64,000 nt of DNA from Sequoia sempervirens (lineage: Eukaryota > Streptophyta > Pinopsida > Cupressales > Cupressaceae), in assembly GCA_007258455.2 (NCBI GenBank), contig VDFB02270651.1, forward strand, positions 704,035,360 through 704,099,359, read 5' to 3'. The number at the start of each line of letters is the position of its first letter. The stretch's first letter is position 1. The notes under the pieces were generated by a model that had not been told where the DNA came from, searched no databases, and worked only from the letters and a program-made list of their open reading frames with translations. Shown here piece by piece: positions 1 to 11,439 of this stretch. Made by a program: the position numbers and the translations under genes.

Positions 1-397
1 CATGACCTCTCCCTTCATCTTGTATATATGTTTGATGGTCTTTCATTGTTTCACATTCATTCATTCGTAGTTCATCACAAGTTTGATATATATAAGTGCA
101 AGTTTGTAATCAAGTACAGATCGATATTTTGTGGAAGGTTGAGTTTATCACTAGAAGATTGCATTACCTTGTTACTAAGTTAGCATCAGATTGTGATGCT
201 TCTAATTAGCCTTCATATCGGCCCTCTTTGTAAAGGAGGCATTTGTGTTGAAATTCAATATATAAGTGATATATAGTTGATGGGTTTTTCTCCCTCAAGT
301 GGAGGGTTTCCCCAGGGTATATGTTGTGTTATTGTGTCTAATTTTGAATTAAATTTTGACTATCTAATCTGATCATATAAACTAACATAATCAACTG
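1..397. other. AT-rich stretch, no gene recognised
   Basis: No convincing coding frame. Around 275-330 there is a T-rich then GGAGGG/CCCC-containing stretch that resembles the transcribed part of some plant LTRs. There is no second copy in the window and no end can be fixed, so I do not call an LTR. Confidence 0.3.
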
Positions 398-590
398 GAT
401 ATCAAAGGTGATTCAGAGATTCTCATTAGGGTAGTTGGTATGAATAATCTCCTAGATGGAAACTCCAAGCTTTCTTGGACATCGTTGTTCCTCTGTATGA
501 AATGATCAATGATGCAAGACTAGGTCACGTGTTTAGGGAGGCCAACAAAATGGAAGATGTCTTGGAAAACACATGGATTAACCAATTAGA
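398..590 (+). pseudogene. RNase H (RVT_3-like) domain fragment
   Basis: Two overlapping frames read like the C-terminal half of a plant RNase H domain. The first gives KGDSEILIRVV (GDS carries a catalytic Asp in this fold). After a frameshift near 470 the second gives GHVFREANKMEDVLEN, matching the usual HVFREANKxADxLAN ending. Such domains occur at the end of plant LINE ORF2 proteins and in host RVT_3 proteins. The hairpin and poly(A) tract downstream (1610-1655) favour a LINE. It is broken by a frameshift and a TAG at about 592, so it is not functional. Confidence 0.5.
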
Positions 591-899
591 ATAGAGAGTT
601 GGCAGCAAGGACCCTGACACTTGGAGATCAGTGGAGGTACTTGTTGCATCTGAGTGCTACATATAATTTTTCCTTTCCCCAAGCAGTGATTTGGCCAACG
701 CCAGACCCTACAAAAATATCCATCTATTCTTGTCTCTCTCATACTTTGGAAGTCAAGTTACGAATCTTTTGGACCCCTTCCCTCTTTATATACATGCATT
801 TTTGCAAAGGAGAGTATGTCGGAGGTGTCACAAACTCTAAGGAACTTCAACATGGTGGTGGAGATTTTGGAGGTTTATCGTTGCTATAGAATTTTGGTA

Positions 900-1440
900 G
901 GTAGGAGTGAGTTCCATGAAGATATTCTGGATTCATATGAAGCCTAGTTGGCGTGCCTTTTCAATTTTCCATCAGAGGAGATGATCGAAGCCTTCATGAG
1001 GGTGATTGGTGAGCATAGGATCTAGGGTTATCTCCACAATAATATCATGTTGAGTTGGTTGTTCAATAATTTTTTGTACTCAGTTGGCAGAAAAATTATA
1101 GTGGAAAATTGCATTGGTCTTGTGGTGAATATTCATGAGGCAGTAAAGTTGAAACTTTCTGCAAGTGAAGATTGGTTGTTTGAAGGTTTCATTTTTGGGA
1201 AAATTGATTTTGAGGAAATAAGAAATGACTAAAAGGTGCTTGAAGCAACAATGAAGTTTAAATCGGTTGTCTTGGCCAAGGATATGACCGGGTTTCTCAA
1301 TCATATGGTTGCAAATAAAGGCTCCTAATGAAAGGGATGTCCTGAGGATGACAAACATGGGTCTTGGTCTAATCATAATTCTGTCAAGCTTCAAAGGGGA
1401 GGATGACTCAAACGAAGCTGAGGATGATGAAGTTTCAGCT
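900..1440 (+). pseudogene. unidentified degenerate reading frame
   Basis: A frame readable through several stops gives hydrophobic and acidic stretches such as MLSWLFNNFLYSVGRKIIVE (1047 onward). I do not recognise the family. Stops include TAG in SYEA-stop-LACLF and TAA after EEIRND, both plausible former Gln codons. It lies between the RNase H remnant and the poly(A)-like tail, so it may be part of the same retroposed transcript. Confidence 0.3.
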
Positions 1441-1589
1441 TAACTTCTGTTAGTTTAGGCTCCAATTTTTATTTTTGTTGTGGGGTGGTCTTTTTGGGTT
1501 CATTTTTGTTTTTTTCGTCTTCTATTGCTCTCTCTAGTCGATGCACTTATGGATGTATGACATATCTCTAAATTTTTGTATTTATGAAT

Positions 1590-1655
1590 GTTGTAACTTC
1601 TTGCTATCAATAGAAGAGTGCTACCCTCTAAGGTAGCTATTTTTAAAAAAAAAAA
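1590..1655 (+). mobile_element. LINE-like 3' end: hairpin and poly(A)
   Basis: CTACCCTCTAAGGTAG forms a short perfect-stem hairpin, followed by a T run and 11 A's at 1645-1655. A 3' hairpin and A tail are typical of non-LTR retrotransposon ends. No target-site duplication was found because the 5' end is not defined. Confidence 0.45.
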
Positions 1656-2585
1656 TGTTTTATTTAGAAAGGGTTAATATGTGCCATTTTTATGTGCAAG
1701 AAGAATTGATTGTGATGCAACATTCAGGTATGGATGGTCAAAAAAACTTGGATTGCTATTAGTGACATAACTAGGTTGGGTGGTAGGCTCCAATAGTTCA
1801 TGCGAAGGAGGAGCTTGAGAGAAAGAAGTACTGAGAGACTAGGTATTATGCATGTGATGAAGGAGAGCACCTTGAGCCAATGTGAAACACTTTTGATTGT
1901 TTTGTTTCGGAAGTAGAACCTAAGTGTAGGAATGCAAACATCTGTGGAATGAAACATTAGTTTCCACTTGATTACATCTTAGGAGTCATTCAATTACTCT
2001 AGATTCTGAGTTGATCACTCTTAATATCTAACGCAGAAAGTTCCTACATTCTGAAGATAAAATCATAAATCTTCTTGGTCCAATTTGAGCTCCTGATATT
2101 ATTTTGAAAAGTCTCAAAAGTTAAAATTGCTAAAGAAGGTCAAATGTATTGACTTATTCATAAGTCTATCTACTAGTTGTCATTCGCCATGTTCCTTATA
2201 TTAATTCATCCTTTGATTTCTTCTCATGTGTTTGTTAAATTTTCCCAAGGTTCTTGTTCTTATAAAAGACCAGGAGATATTTCATTTTAGTTAAGTTCAA
2301 AATTTGTCGATGTCGGAGAACCAAATTATAAGGATTTTTTTTTTTAATTATAATTTTTTACATTTGGCTTGATACAAATTATTACTTTAGAATTATGGTA
2401 TTTCTTTTCTTCTAATGTTTTCAACCCTGATTTTAGGGAAGAGCTCTGAAGATGGTTCCTTCAGATGGATACTACACTTTTTCGCTATAGGTTTTGTCTA
2501 GAAACACCAGAAGCTCAGGTACTGTCATATGCAGAGAAAAAGTAGTGTTGATTATCAAGGTGAAGAAAGCTTGCAATATGAACTT
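1656..2585. other. no recognisable gene
   Basis: AT-rich DNA with only short, unconserved reading frames on both strands. I compared it by eye with the elements described elsewhere in the window and saw no match. Confidence 0.3.
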
Positions 2586-2850
2586 AAATAAGTGTATGAA
2601 AATATGAAATATATAGATTAACCTTTAGCCTTAGTGTGAAGAAAGAATGAGAGAGAGAGAGAGATAGAAGAATCATAACACATGCAACAATAGATTTATG
2701 TGGAGAAATCCCTAAGGGAAAAAACTCCACCATAGAAATAGAAGAAAGTATATTACTGATAATCTGAAATATTACATGCAGCAATATTCTTCTCTTATCA
2801 AGCTCTATAAAATATGGTAGCACCATGTTACCCTGCAAACCTGCAAAACT
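2586..2850 (-). mobile_element. possible copia-type LTR fragment
   Basis: On the minus strand, GGTGGAGTTTTTTCCCTTAG followed by GATTTCTCCACATAAATC matches the pattern common near the R/U5 part of plant copia LTRs (GTTTTCCCACGTAAATC-like). A GA dinucleotide run lies at 2649-2664. No partner LTR, primer-binding site or TSD was seen. Confidence 0.3.
2649..2664. repeat. (GA)n microsatellite
   Basis: Eight uninterrupted GA units. Confidence 0.8.
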
Positions 2851-3656
2851 GAATTGAATAAATCTAGCTCAAGGCCCCAAGTTATAGATATTTGTGAGGA
2901 TGAAAACCACCATGCTTTCACAAACAATAGGCAACAATACCATCTAGAAAAACCCATGCCTCCCTCCTTGAAATGGTCAAATATGCCAAAAATAACCTCT
3001 TATAGCTTTCATATAAGGTATCTCTCATGCATGGGCACCTGGGGTCCAAGAATAGCATATTTTGTCATAGGGAATCTTTCATATTGTCATAGCAGCTTAT
3101 GAAAACTATTGTACATGTCATAGATGCTCTTACAACACCCTATTTTGACCCAACAACCTCATTTTAGAAGATTACAAAGTGGGACGCCTAGTTGTTTTGT
3201 CCTTTTCCAAAAGGACAAACACTAACAGTAACACTACATTTACATTGTCTCTTTCACCACCATTGGTCAAACGGTTTCACCTCTTATGGGTAAATGTACA
3301 AAACAATTTAGGAGAATAATTAATTAAACAATTTACAAGGTTGATGGCACCTAAATCCTAACAAGGAGTCATTCAATGATGAGATACTCATTTTTGGAGC
3401 TTTGGTTAACTTTAAATGTTTGGCTATGTGCATAGAGAATGTTCATGGAGGAGCACAAACTTCCTTACAAATAAATTACCACAATAGAGTTTGAGTTGAA
3501 TTACACCTACTATTTTATGCTGCTATGGATATGTTCTAACATGTAGTTAATTTTTGTAGCATAACAGATAGCCTAAATAGTTATTCATATAACATTGTTT
3601 CTAATTCAAAATTTCTATACCTTATTCTAGGAGAAAATCATAGGGGGAGTCTATAC
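2851..3656. other. no recognisable gene
   Basis: AT-rich spacer between the LTR-like fragment and the SNF2 inverted repeat. No domain, repeat pair or RNA gene was recognised. Confidence 0.3.
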
Positions 3657-4606
3657 ATAAGACACTATTGTTTCAAGTTCAAAATTGTTGGCTCTTTCAC
3701 AATTGTTTGCTTCATTTATTTGATCTAAGACAGCCTACTGTATAGAAGATGTTATCAAAATCATAGTAAAATCCTTTATTCCGGGAATACAATTCATAAT
3801 CTTCCCATCATAACAATAAACAAAAGAATCAATCATTAACCTGAACTTTGCAAGAGTTTCATCAAATTCCACTTTTCCACTCTCTTTTCCATTATAAATT
3901 TTATTCTCAATTTCATCCATGAAGAACTTCTCGGCATGTAGATCTTGTTATTAGCCATAACTTTACCTAGTGTTGAGGATAGCTTCAATTTTTTTACCCA
4001 AGTAGCAATTGAAAAAATTTAGCCTTACCAAATATAATGTGTTGAGAAGCTCTTTGAAGTTATTCTAGAAAAGAGTTCCTAAGAGTATAATACAAAGTTT
4101 TGAATTAACCTTTTTGCATGAATTTCATATATTTGATTAGCTATTTCTAGCTTGACGACCTTCATAAAAAATGAGAAGACCTAGGCTCTCAAAAAGAAGT
4201 TTTCCAATATACTTAGCCTCCTCAGGAAGGATCACATTTGTCTCACAAGTTAGGTATACAAAAATATTGTAGCCAATAACAAGCACACTTTTTCTTCTAT
4301 GCCACTCATGAAGCATCACCAAACACCTCAAAATTTTCAATTTTTTTCCCATGATCTGGTTTCTCTTAGCCAGTTTTATAATCTCTTCATATTCACAATT
4401 TCAATGAATTTCATTCCAAAAGGTCCTTGATCTGTTTAGCATGTAAACTGGAATGTCAATACTCCAATTCTTTAACTCTCTTTCCCAATGGAAAAACAAG
4501 TTTTTGGGAGCAATAATCAAAGGCATGCTTCTAGGAAACAATTCCAGGTAGGTCTTTAGAAAACTTATTTCTCCTGCTCCGAGCACAGGAAAAACATTTC
4601 TCATTA
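3657..4606 (-). repeat. left arm of SNF2-derived inverted repeat
   Basis: Read on the minus strand, this arm matches the plus strand of 4642-5592 over its full length, with scattered substitutions and very small indels. Long identical runs cover the part encoding HEWHRRKSVLVIGYN. The spacer to the other arm is only about 35 bp, so a transcript across it could fold into a hairpin with a stem of about 950 bp. The divergence shows it is not recent. Confidence 0.9.
3735..4604 (-). pseudogene. CLASSY-type SNF2 helicase fragment (left copy)
   Basis: CLASSY/DRD1-type SNF2 proteins are plant chromatin remodellers that recruit RNA polymerase IV or V in RNA-directed DNA methylation. Visible pieces, in order on the minus strand: a motif-Ia-like segment (FLKTYLELFPRSMPLIIAPK, about 4560-4500), HEWHRRKSVLVIGYN, a decayed DEGH box (FYEGRQ), then GTLF-stop-NNFKELLNTLY corresponding to the GTPFQNN motif III region, and a further segment ending near 3735. 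The ATP-binding GKT motif and the C-terminal helicase lobe are missing. Several stops break the frame. The family call rests on the DEGH (not DEAH) box of the sister copy and the PLIIAPK...W segment. Confidence 0.7.
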
Positions 4607-4641
4607 TTTCTCATGCTTCAGGAATAGGAAACAGAAAAATT

Positions 4642-5592
4642 ATAATTAAAAATGTTTTTCTTGTGCCTAGAGCATGAGAAATATTTTTTTCTAAAGAATT
4701 TTCTAAAAAAATTCCTAGAAGCAGGCCTTTTATTATTGCTCCAAAAAACATCCTTTTCCCTTGGGAAAAAGAGTTCAAGAAGTGGAGTATTGACATTCCA
4801 TTTTACATGCTAAACAGATCAAGGACCTTTTGGAATGACATTCATTCAAATTGTGAATATGAAGAGATTATAAAAATGGCTAAGAGCAACGAGATCATGG
4901 GAAAAAAATTAAAAATTTGAGGCTTTTGGTGATGCTTCATGAGTGGCATAGAAGAAAAAGTGTGCTTGTTATTGGCTACAATATTTTTGTATACCTAACT
5001 TGTGAGACAAATGTGAGCCTTCCTAAAGAGGCTATGCATATTGGAATTTTTTTTTTAGAGAGAACATGTTTGCTCATTCTTGATGAAGGTCATCAAACTC
5101 AAAATAGCTAATCAAAGATATGAAATTCATACAAAAATGTTAATTCAAAATTGCGCATTATACTCTCAAGAACTCTTTTCCAAAATAACGTCAAAGAGCT
5201 TTTCAACACATTGTATCTGGTAAGGCCAAATTTTTCAATTGTTGCTTGGGTAAAAACTAGAAGGTATCCTAGACACTTGGTAAAGTTATGACTAACAACA
5301 GGATCTACAAGTTGAGGAAGTTCTTCATGGATGAAATTGGGAATAAAATTCAAAATGGAAAAGAGAGTGGAAAAGTAGAATTTGATGAAACTCTTGCAAA
5401 ATTTAGGTTAATGACTATTGCTTGTGTTCATTGTTATGATGGGAAGATTTTGAACAATATTCCCAAAATAAAGGATTTTATTGTGATTTCGAGCGAATCT
5501 TCTATACAATAGGTTCTCTTAGATCAAATAAATGAAGAAAACAATTGTGAAAGAGCCAACAATTTTGAATTTGAAACAATGGTGTCTTGTGT
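4642..5592 (+). repeat. right arm of SNF2-derived inverted repeat
   Basis: Mirror copy of 3657-4606. Inner ends pair at GAAAAACATTT (4589-4599) and AAATGTTTTTC (4650-4660); outer ends pair near 3657-3690 and 5558-5592. A tetranucleotide run (CCAT)n lies just outside at about 5600-5617. Confidence 0.9.
4663..5515 (+). pseudogene. CLASSY-type SNF2 helicase fragment (right copy)
   Basis: Second copy of the same fragment in opposite orientation. It keeps the DEGH box intact (5082-5093, LILDEGHQ), whereas the left copy has YEGR. It also keeps the motif III region (5168-5235, TLFQNNVKELFNTLYLVRP). The segment from 5288 (MTNNRIYKLRKFFMDEIGNK) matches the left copy's C-terminal part. A TGA at 4917-4919 and a frame change near 5050 break it. 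It covers only the first helicase lobe from motif Ia to beyond motif III, about 280 residues of a protein normally over 1,000 long. Confidence 0.7.
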
Positions 5593-5804
5593 GTCGATCC
5601 ATCCATCCATCCATATAGAATTTTTTTATGAGAAAATCACAAGGGGTGTCTATACCTTATTTTTTCAATCTCATCTTCTTGAATGGTTATTTACTATGGA
5701 GGTGTGGTTTGGTTGGTGATGCACAACTTGAAGATTGCTATGTCAGTGCTATGCTTTCAGGGAAATGAGTGCATCTGTCTCTTCACGGTTTTGGTTCGCT
5801 TATT
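5593..5804. other. host flank left of copia element A
   Basis: No gene recognised. It ends in the GTTGG target site (5805-5809) and its original continuation is at 34703. Confidence 0.5.
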
Positions 5805-5809
5805 GTTGG

Positions 5810-6157
5810 TGTAGAAGTTGAGAAAATACAACTTCATAGGAGCCCAAAGATCTCTACAAGCTAAGAATACCTATTACAGGGAAAAGCAAAGAGAAGCAAA
5901 ACAAAAAATAGTAAAATGCTCAAAGATATGGAGCTCTGTATTTTCCTGTGTGTAAAAAGGGAATTGATTACAAAATAAAAGTTTCTACCACATATAGGTC
6001 AAAAAGGAAAACCCTAGGTTTGCACATTAATAATTAATAAAATAAAAAAGTATTATGCACCTAATGTTAGCTTAAGTGTAAAAGAGATAAAAGGGAACTG
6101 TAATTAATTAAACAAATATTGTTTAATTAATCAAGTAAATAACCAATTACTCTAACA
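5810..6157 (-). repeat. element A 3' LTR
   Basis: 348 bp, TGTAGAAGTTG...CTCTAACA on the plus strand. It aligns over its whole length with 34370-34702; the other copy lacks a few bases near its start (AACTTCAT). Confidence 0.92.
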
Positions 6158-6168
6158 CCCCCCCTTAA
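6158..6168 (-). promoter_or_regulatory. element A polypurine tract
   Basis: CTTAAGGGGGGG on the minus strand, directly next to the 3' LTR; plus-strand priming site of reverse transcription. Confidence 0.8.
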
Positions 6169-7139
6169 GCTAGACTTAGGGAGAAGTTAAAACCTAGAAG
6201 TAGCTACTAAAAGAAAAAACAATGGGTCCCGGCAAGAAGGCCAAATCAGGTATCTATTGATGTGTTTTTTATGCACTTCTCAACATAGGTAGTGTGTAGG
6301 TGTACTACCTCTTTTGAAAGACAATCTTCCACAATCAAATTGCAGAACACTATCTGAAGGTCTCTAATGTTAGGTCTTGACAATGCTTGGAATATCTCAA
6401 TTGTTTGATGTGATTTGCTAAAATCACAAGGCAGACTTACAGATGGGTTACAAATAATGGGAAGTTGGGTCTTGAAATGGAGCTCCTAAGATGAAATGTT
6501 GTTGTGCATTTGTTGTAGGTTCAAACAGCAATCTTGAACTCCATTTTTATCCTTGGATTTAGCTTTACAATGTGAAATGAACCTTAACATAGGTCACTCA
6601 TTAAATAAAATGAAAAAAGGACAGGGAAGAGAGGAGGTTCCTAGATTTGCAACTAATTGTGAACAATGATAATGGAGTTCCTACAATGGACAACTTCTTG
6701 GAAACAATATTCCACTTAACTAGAAATCTCACAGTCTCATGGAATTTGTGCTATCTTCTAAGGTCTGCAAATGTTTCTTCTTTCATTCACCATATGCATG
6801 CATGAACAAAGATGAAAGTTTGGAACAGCTTTAATTTAAGTCCAGACTAACTTTACACAGCTATCTACCATTAGCAAATAGCAAAAAGTATGGACTAAGA
6901 AGGCATCTAAACTGCAAGGATTTTCATAATCACAGGACAAAATTCCTAAAATCTATCAAGGCAAGAGAACAGTTAACTAAAATAGCAATAAAATCTAAGT
7001 TAAACACTTAACAATGGAGGTTGAATCAAGCAACATGTGAGAAACTCAAAAAATGCACCGAGTCAATGTATTTTCATTATAAATTTCTGTAGCATGTCTT
7101 TACAACAACTCAACTCCCTTTGCAAATGAGAGGAGACCT

Positions 7140-7149
7140 CTATTTATAG
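7140..7149 (-). promoter_or_regulatory. TATA box of G 3' LTR
   Basis: CTATAAATAG on the minus strand, followed by GAGGTCTCCTCTCATTTGC, the usual layout of a plant LTR promoter. It lies about 190 bp downstream of the U3 reading frame's stop. Confidence 0.65.
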
Positions 7150-7338
7150 TGCTCCAAACTTCAAATGAATGGCCAAGATTAATTCTCATTGTGTGGCCAA
7201 GATTCATTACAAAATAGGATTTCACCAACCCTCAATATTTTACAATTTTAAAAACAACATTTTGTCATTTTCTCTATTTTTTCATCTAATGATGACACTA
7301 TAACAATTTTGTCTTTTGTTGATTGCTATTTACTGTGG

Positions 7339-10300
7339 TTACTCCTTGGGGAGTTCTTTATCATATACGAGGTTGTCTTCTTGCTTCTTTGAGGCTGTGT
7401 ATTCCATGAACTTTAGGACAGCTGGCTGGAGCTTGTCTTCCTCAATGATCTAACACCTCAATGCTTGGTAGCTCCATTCCTTTGCATTATACTCTATCCT
7501 CTTCCAGTCCTCATCGTATTTTGCACCTTGGTCCTTGAACAGCTCTAACTGATCAAAAGCACGGGTAGCAAAACTCATGAACTCCACTGTCATTTTGCTA
7601 GACATCCCATCCTCCATCTTCTTTTGGAAGTAAGGCTTCACCTTCTCTAGATCCATTTGCACTACGGGCATGTCATACTCTGTCATCAGCTTGAGGTATT
7701 GGTCACATTCCACTCTAATTTCCTTGATCCATTCGATATTCGGATCCACTTTGTTCATTATTTGTTCCAACCTTTCCTTTTAGTTGTCAAAGTCTCGCCA
7801 TCACACATCCATAAGCCAATGATCGTCCCCCCTCAATGCAAGCTCCTTTTCCCATGTGGCTTTTGGTAATTGAAGGATAGCTTCAATCTTAGGAAAGGTG
7901 GAGTCATATATTGTAGGGAAGTCGATGCAGAGCTTTCTCATACCTTCCAAAGTTTGCTACAAGTCCAAGAACTTGTTGGCTATCTGAACAGTTTGGCTAA
8001 TTCCCACATTCCCAATGTATAAGACTTGTCAGAACTAGCTTTCTATAGTCGTTTCCAAGTTCTTTCTCCTTTCCATCTTATCAATCTATTATTTGGACAA
8101 TAGTAGGGGTGCGGTTGTGGACGTGGTGGGTAGGTCATTCACTAAAGACCATTGCTAAATGTAATCCATCAAAGTAGCTACCTGTGATTTGAGCTCATCT
8201 TTTGAAGCCTTGTCCTGCTTTATCAAATGTACCACCGTGGCCACTAACTCCTCAATATGCCCTACCTTTTGTTCTCTGCTGGTGGTCCCCAAGTTGATGG
8301 TGGAGACGTTATAAGTTATCCCTTCCTAACCCATTACTGGTGTTGCTATTTGCACAGCTCGAGACCCAGAAGCATCCATCATTACCTTAGATCGGGTCTT
8401 ACACTTCTTTTCTTTCTTTGTTGTGATCTGACCTCAGGCTAAGATAGCCTCTAGTCTCACCCTCGCATCCTTTAGTATGGGAGTTCTCCATTTGAGCTAT
8501 TTTTCTAACCATTCAGGCACTGCAGACTTTCCCTTATGTGACTCACAATCATCCTTGCCGCTCTTGGTCAAGGCCAAGTTTTTCGCTCTCTTATCTTCCG
8601 AAACCCTCTCTTCCTCCTTGGGGGAATCTTCTTCTTCTTCATCAGAGTCTTGGATGAACAAAAGGTGTTTAATAGGAGGTTTGGTAGATAATTTTGGCAA
8701 GGGACTTTCTTTCCCTTTCATTTCCCCTCCTTTCTCTTTCTCAGTTTGTTCAACCTTGTGCATATGTTTGGTAGATAATTGCTGCAAGGGACTTTCTTTC
8801 CCTTTCATTTCCCCTCCTTTCTCTTTCTCAGTTTGTTCAACCTCGTGCATATGTTACTTGAGCTGTTCAATTTCGAGGCTTCAAGCTACTTGAGCCTCAC
8901 TCTTAGGTTTTTCTTCTTGCTACTATCCTTCTTTTTCAAGGAGTGACCCTTCCGCCTTTTCCTTAGTATCCTTCAGTTGCTGGGCCATTTCTTCCTCTAG
9001 GTCATCGTCGAAGGTCTACACAATGACCTTACCACTAGCATCGTCCTCCTCATCCCCACTCTTAGAGGAACCAGATCCTTCTTCTTCGTAGGCCACCCTA
9101 TCAATAGTGCGATGTTCATATTTCAGGTGCTCATGGTATTCATTGGCCTCCTCTTCAAAGGGCTTTGAGGCTTCTTGTTCTCGCCTCTCCCACTCCTTAG
9201 AGATTAATATGGTGGCTTCCATAGCTGGTAGCCTTGTCAGAGGTTGTGAAGGTTTCACAGTAGCGAGGACCTAAGCTAAGGCTACTTAGAGAGTGGGATC
9301 CATGAGGATCTAGGAGAGCTCAGAAGGGATATTCTGCATATGCTTCGAGAAGGCTTCAGGCAAGGTGGGAGTGGGCATTGGTACAACCATCGTAGGTAAT
9401 GAGAGTGATGTGGTGGGTTATATGGCAGCAGAGGAAGGAGTAGTTATGGCAGAGGAGGATTCAATTATGATCACAGACTCGGTCGGGGGTGAAGGGGCAA
9501 GATGGACAGAGATGTCCACCACCAGCAGGGATGTAGCGACCATAGCCAGAGAAGTAGGTGGTGCGACAGTTGGGGTAGGGAGAGCCAAGAGAGGTTCTAA
9601 TTGATCTGTACCCTTTACTTCTTCCTCTTGGATTAAGGGTTCCTCTATGGTACCCTCTTTCTGCTTAAGTCTCTTGGAGGGTGAGCTTCCTTTTTCTTTT
9701 CTTGTATAGACCTTAGGGTCAAGAGACTGTTATGTTCCCCTCTCCTTCCTCTTCTTAGACCTAGTGATCAGAGGAGACTTGGATGTCCCACCAATTGAAG
9801 TGGTGGCAGTGGCATCCTCCATGGCACTAGGTTCACTCTTGAGCCCTTCATAAGTCAAAATTACCTCCTACTATCTTAATCAAGCTACCTGTCTATCAAC
9901 CCATTCCTTGGTATGGGCATAGATTGGCTTGGTTATGATATCAAGGTCATCGACCTCCTGATCATCCCAGACGATTGTTGGTATTGGAAAATTGGTGACT
10001 ATGGAGTACCTAGGTTCCATTATGGTGCTATCGTCCTCTTCGACTTGGTCTAGTATGGGAAATGGTTGCACCTACAAAATACGCAGTCATCAGCATATAG
10101 TGCCTTGCACATACCTCTTTATCATCTTGACAATCCCCCCAAAAGTCTTCAATGTGGTGGAGATGAGTGAATCCTAGTCCTAGTGCCTTCCTTATGTGCC
10201 CATATGGATCCATTCGAGGGCAAGCAATGTGTAGATGAAAGTGGTAATCCTTCAGTTCCTTCTCGGAGTTACCAACACACTGGGAAGTTTGTAGCTTATA

Positions 10301-11439
10301 CATTCCCTGGTCAAGAGTCCTGGGATAAGAGATCCCTGCTATATGTTTGCCACTAAAGATCACCTATATGTGTTGGAGCTATCGAGAAAGCTCCAATAGG
10401 ATGATTCGGTCATTGGGGTATTGAGGCAACTTGTTTAGCCTTTCGGTGAAGCCTTGGGCACATATGTATGTGAACTTTGGGTATTGAATGAAGAGGAAGG
10501 CATATTGCTTCAAAAAATCCTGAGCACTGTGGGAAACTCTTCTTTCAAAATCCCCGAAAATCATTCTAATAATAAGGCCGATGAAGGCATCATTTAGTCT
10601 GTAGTACTCCCTCTTGAAGTTTCGGTACTGGAGCTAGGGGTATCTATCATAAGCTTTGAGTCTTTGACCCTGCTCCTTATCGGGTGCCACAAATAACCTG
10701 TTGTACTATCTTCAGTCTACCAAGGAGTACACAAGATATGATGTCATGTAGAATTTGGAGCTTTTCTTCACATCGACGAACTGCTCATGGAAGCAGTTGC
10801 TTATTATACCTCCCCAATAAAATGTGGTCTTTGTGGTAACATCTTCATTCACATGAAGGATTTGCTCAATGAAATACACCATCCACCCCTAAAAGAAGGC
10901 CACGGTAGGGAGGCCCATAACCCTACTTAGAATTGTGACCAAATTGTGGTAGTCTTCATAGAAATTGCGATGAAAGAGTTTGTTAGGAACCTCCACAGTA
11001 ATACCCCACTTTTCCTTGAGCCAATGCTGATTTATTAGCTTCCTACAGCCCGTAGGGTTAGCATCCCACGCCGCATGGCACTCCTCAATGGTAGGTGTTT
11101 CCATTTCTTCAAATGTGGGAATATGAAATGTTCTTGTGATTCCTCTAGCTGACATGTCAGCGAGAATGCTACCATCCCTATCAACAATTGTCCTAGTGTT
11201 GGACTGATATGCCTGTCGACAAGCCATGACTAATTCAGAGGCCACGAGGGATGGGGGAAAGCCTGTAGCTTTCATGATTCCACTTTGTCTTATCAATCTT
11301 GTATTTTTTGTTGTTAGATTGACCCTGACCCTACGTGTAAATTCGTCAATATTGACCTGGCCTATGTTGGTGTCGGTGGTCTCCTTCTAATCTGTGGTAA
11401 CTTTGAGTGCAGAGGCTCACCCTGGAATTGGTATTTCAT
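7339..11439 (-). pseudogene. U3-embedded long ORF, left LTR copy
   Basis: Degenerate frame of 1,367 codons inside the LTR, on the element's sense strand, from MKYQFQGEP (11439) to DKELPKE-stop (7339). It is homologous throughout to 23204-27223. Order of recognisable features: an N-terminal globular part (SRVMGLPTVAF, INQHWLKEKWG, HHIEDFWGDCQDDKE), a basic and Ser/Thr/Pro-rich middle, a very acidic Glu/Lys-rich part with a 29-residue tandem duplication, and a helical C-terminus (VDPNIEWIKEI, AVLKFMEYTASKK). Small deletions of 1 nt (about 11402) and 5 nt (about 10075) sum to 6. Stops are mostly TAG. I do not recognise the family; no RT, integrase, protease or zinc knuckle is visible. Confidence 0.7.
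8680..8853 (-). repeat. 87-bp in-frame tandem duplication in U3 ORF
   Basis: Units 8680-8766 and 8767-8853 differ at few positions and each encodes 29 residues containing KVEQTEKEKGGEMKGKESPL. The other LTR has one unit only (about 24545-24630), so the change occurred after insertion or was lost from the other copy. Confidence 0.9.

Noticed and set aside
395..415. TGGATATCAAAGG after TAACA looked like an LTR end plus primer-binding site
   Set aside because: The same bases encode the KGDSEIL block of an RNase H domain that continues to FREANKMEDVLEN, and no second LTR exists in the window.
4607..4641. Spacer of the SNF2 inverted repeat as a transposon terminal repeat or recombination site
   Set aside because: No target duplication or transposase signal; it looks like a simple short loop between gene-derived arms.
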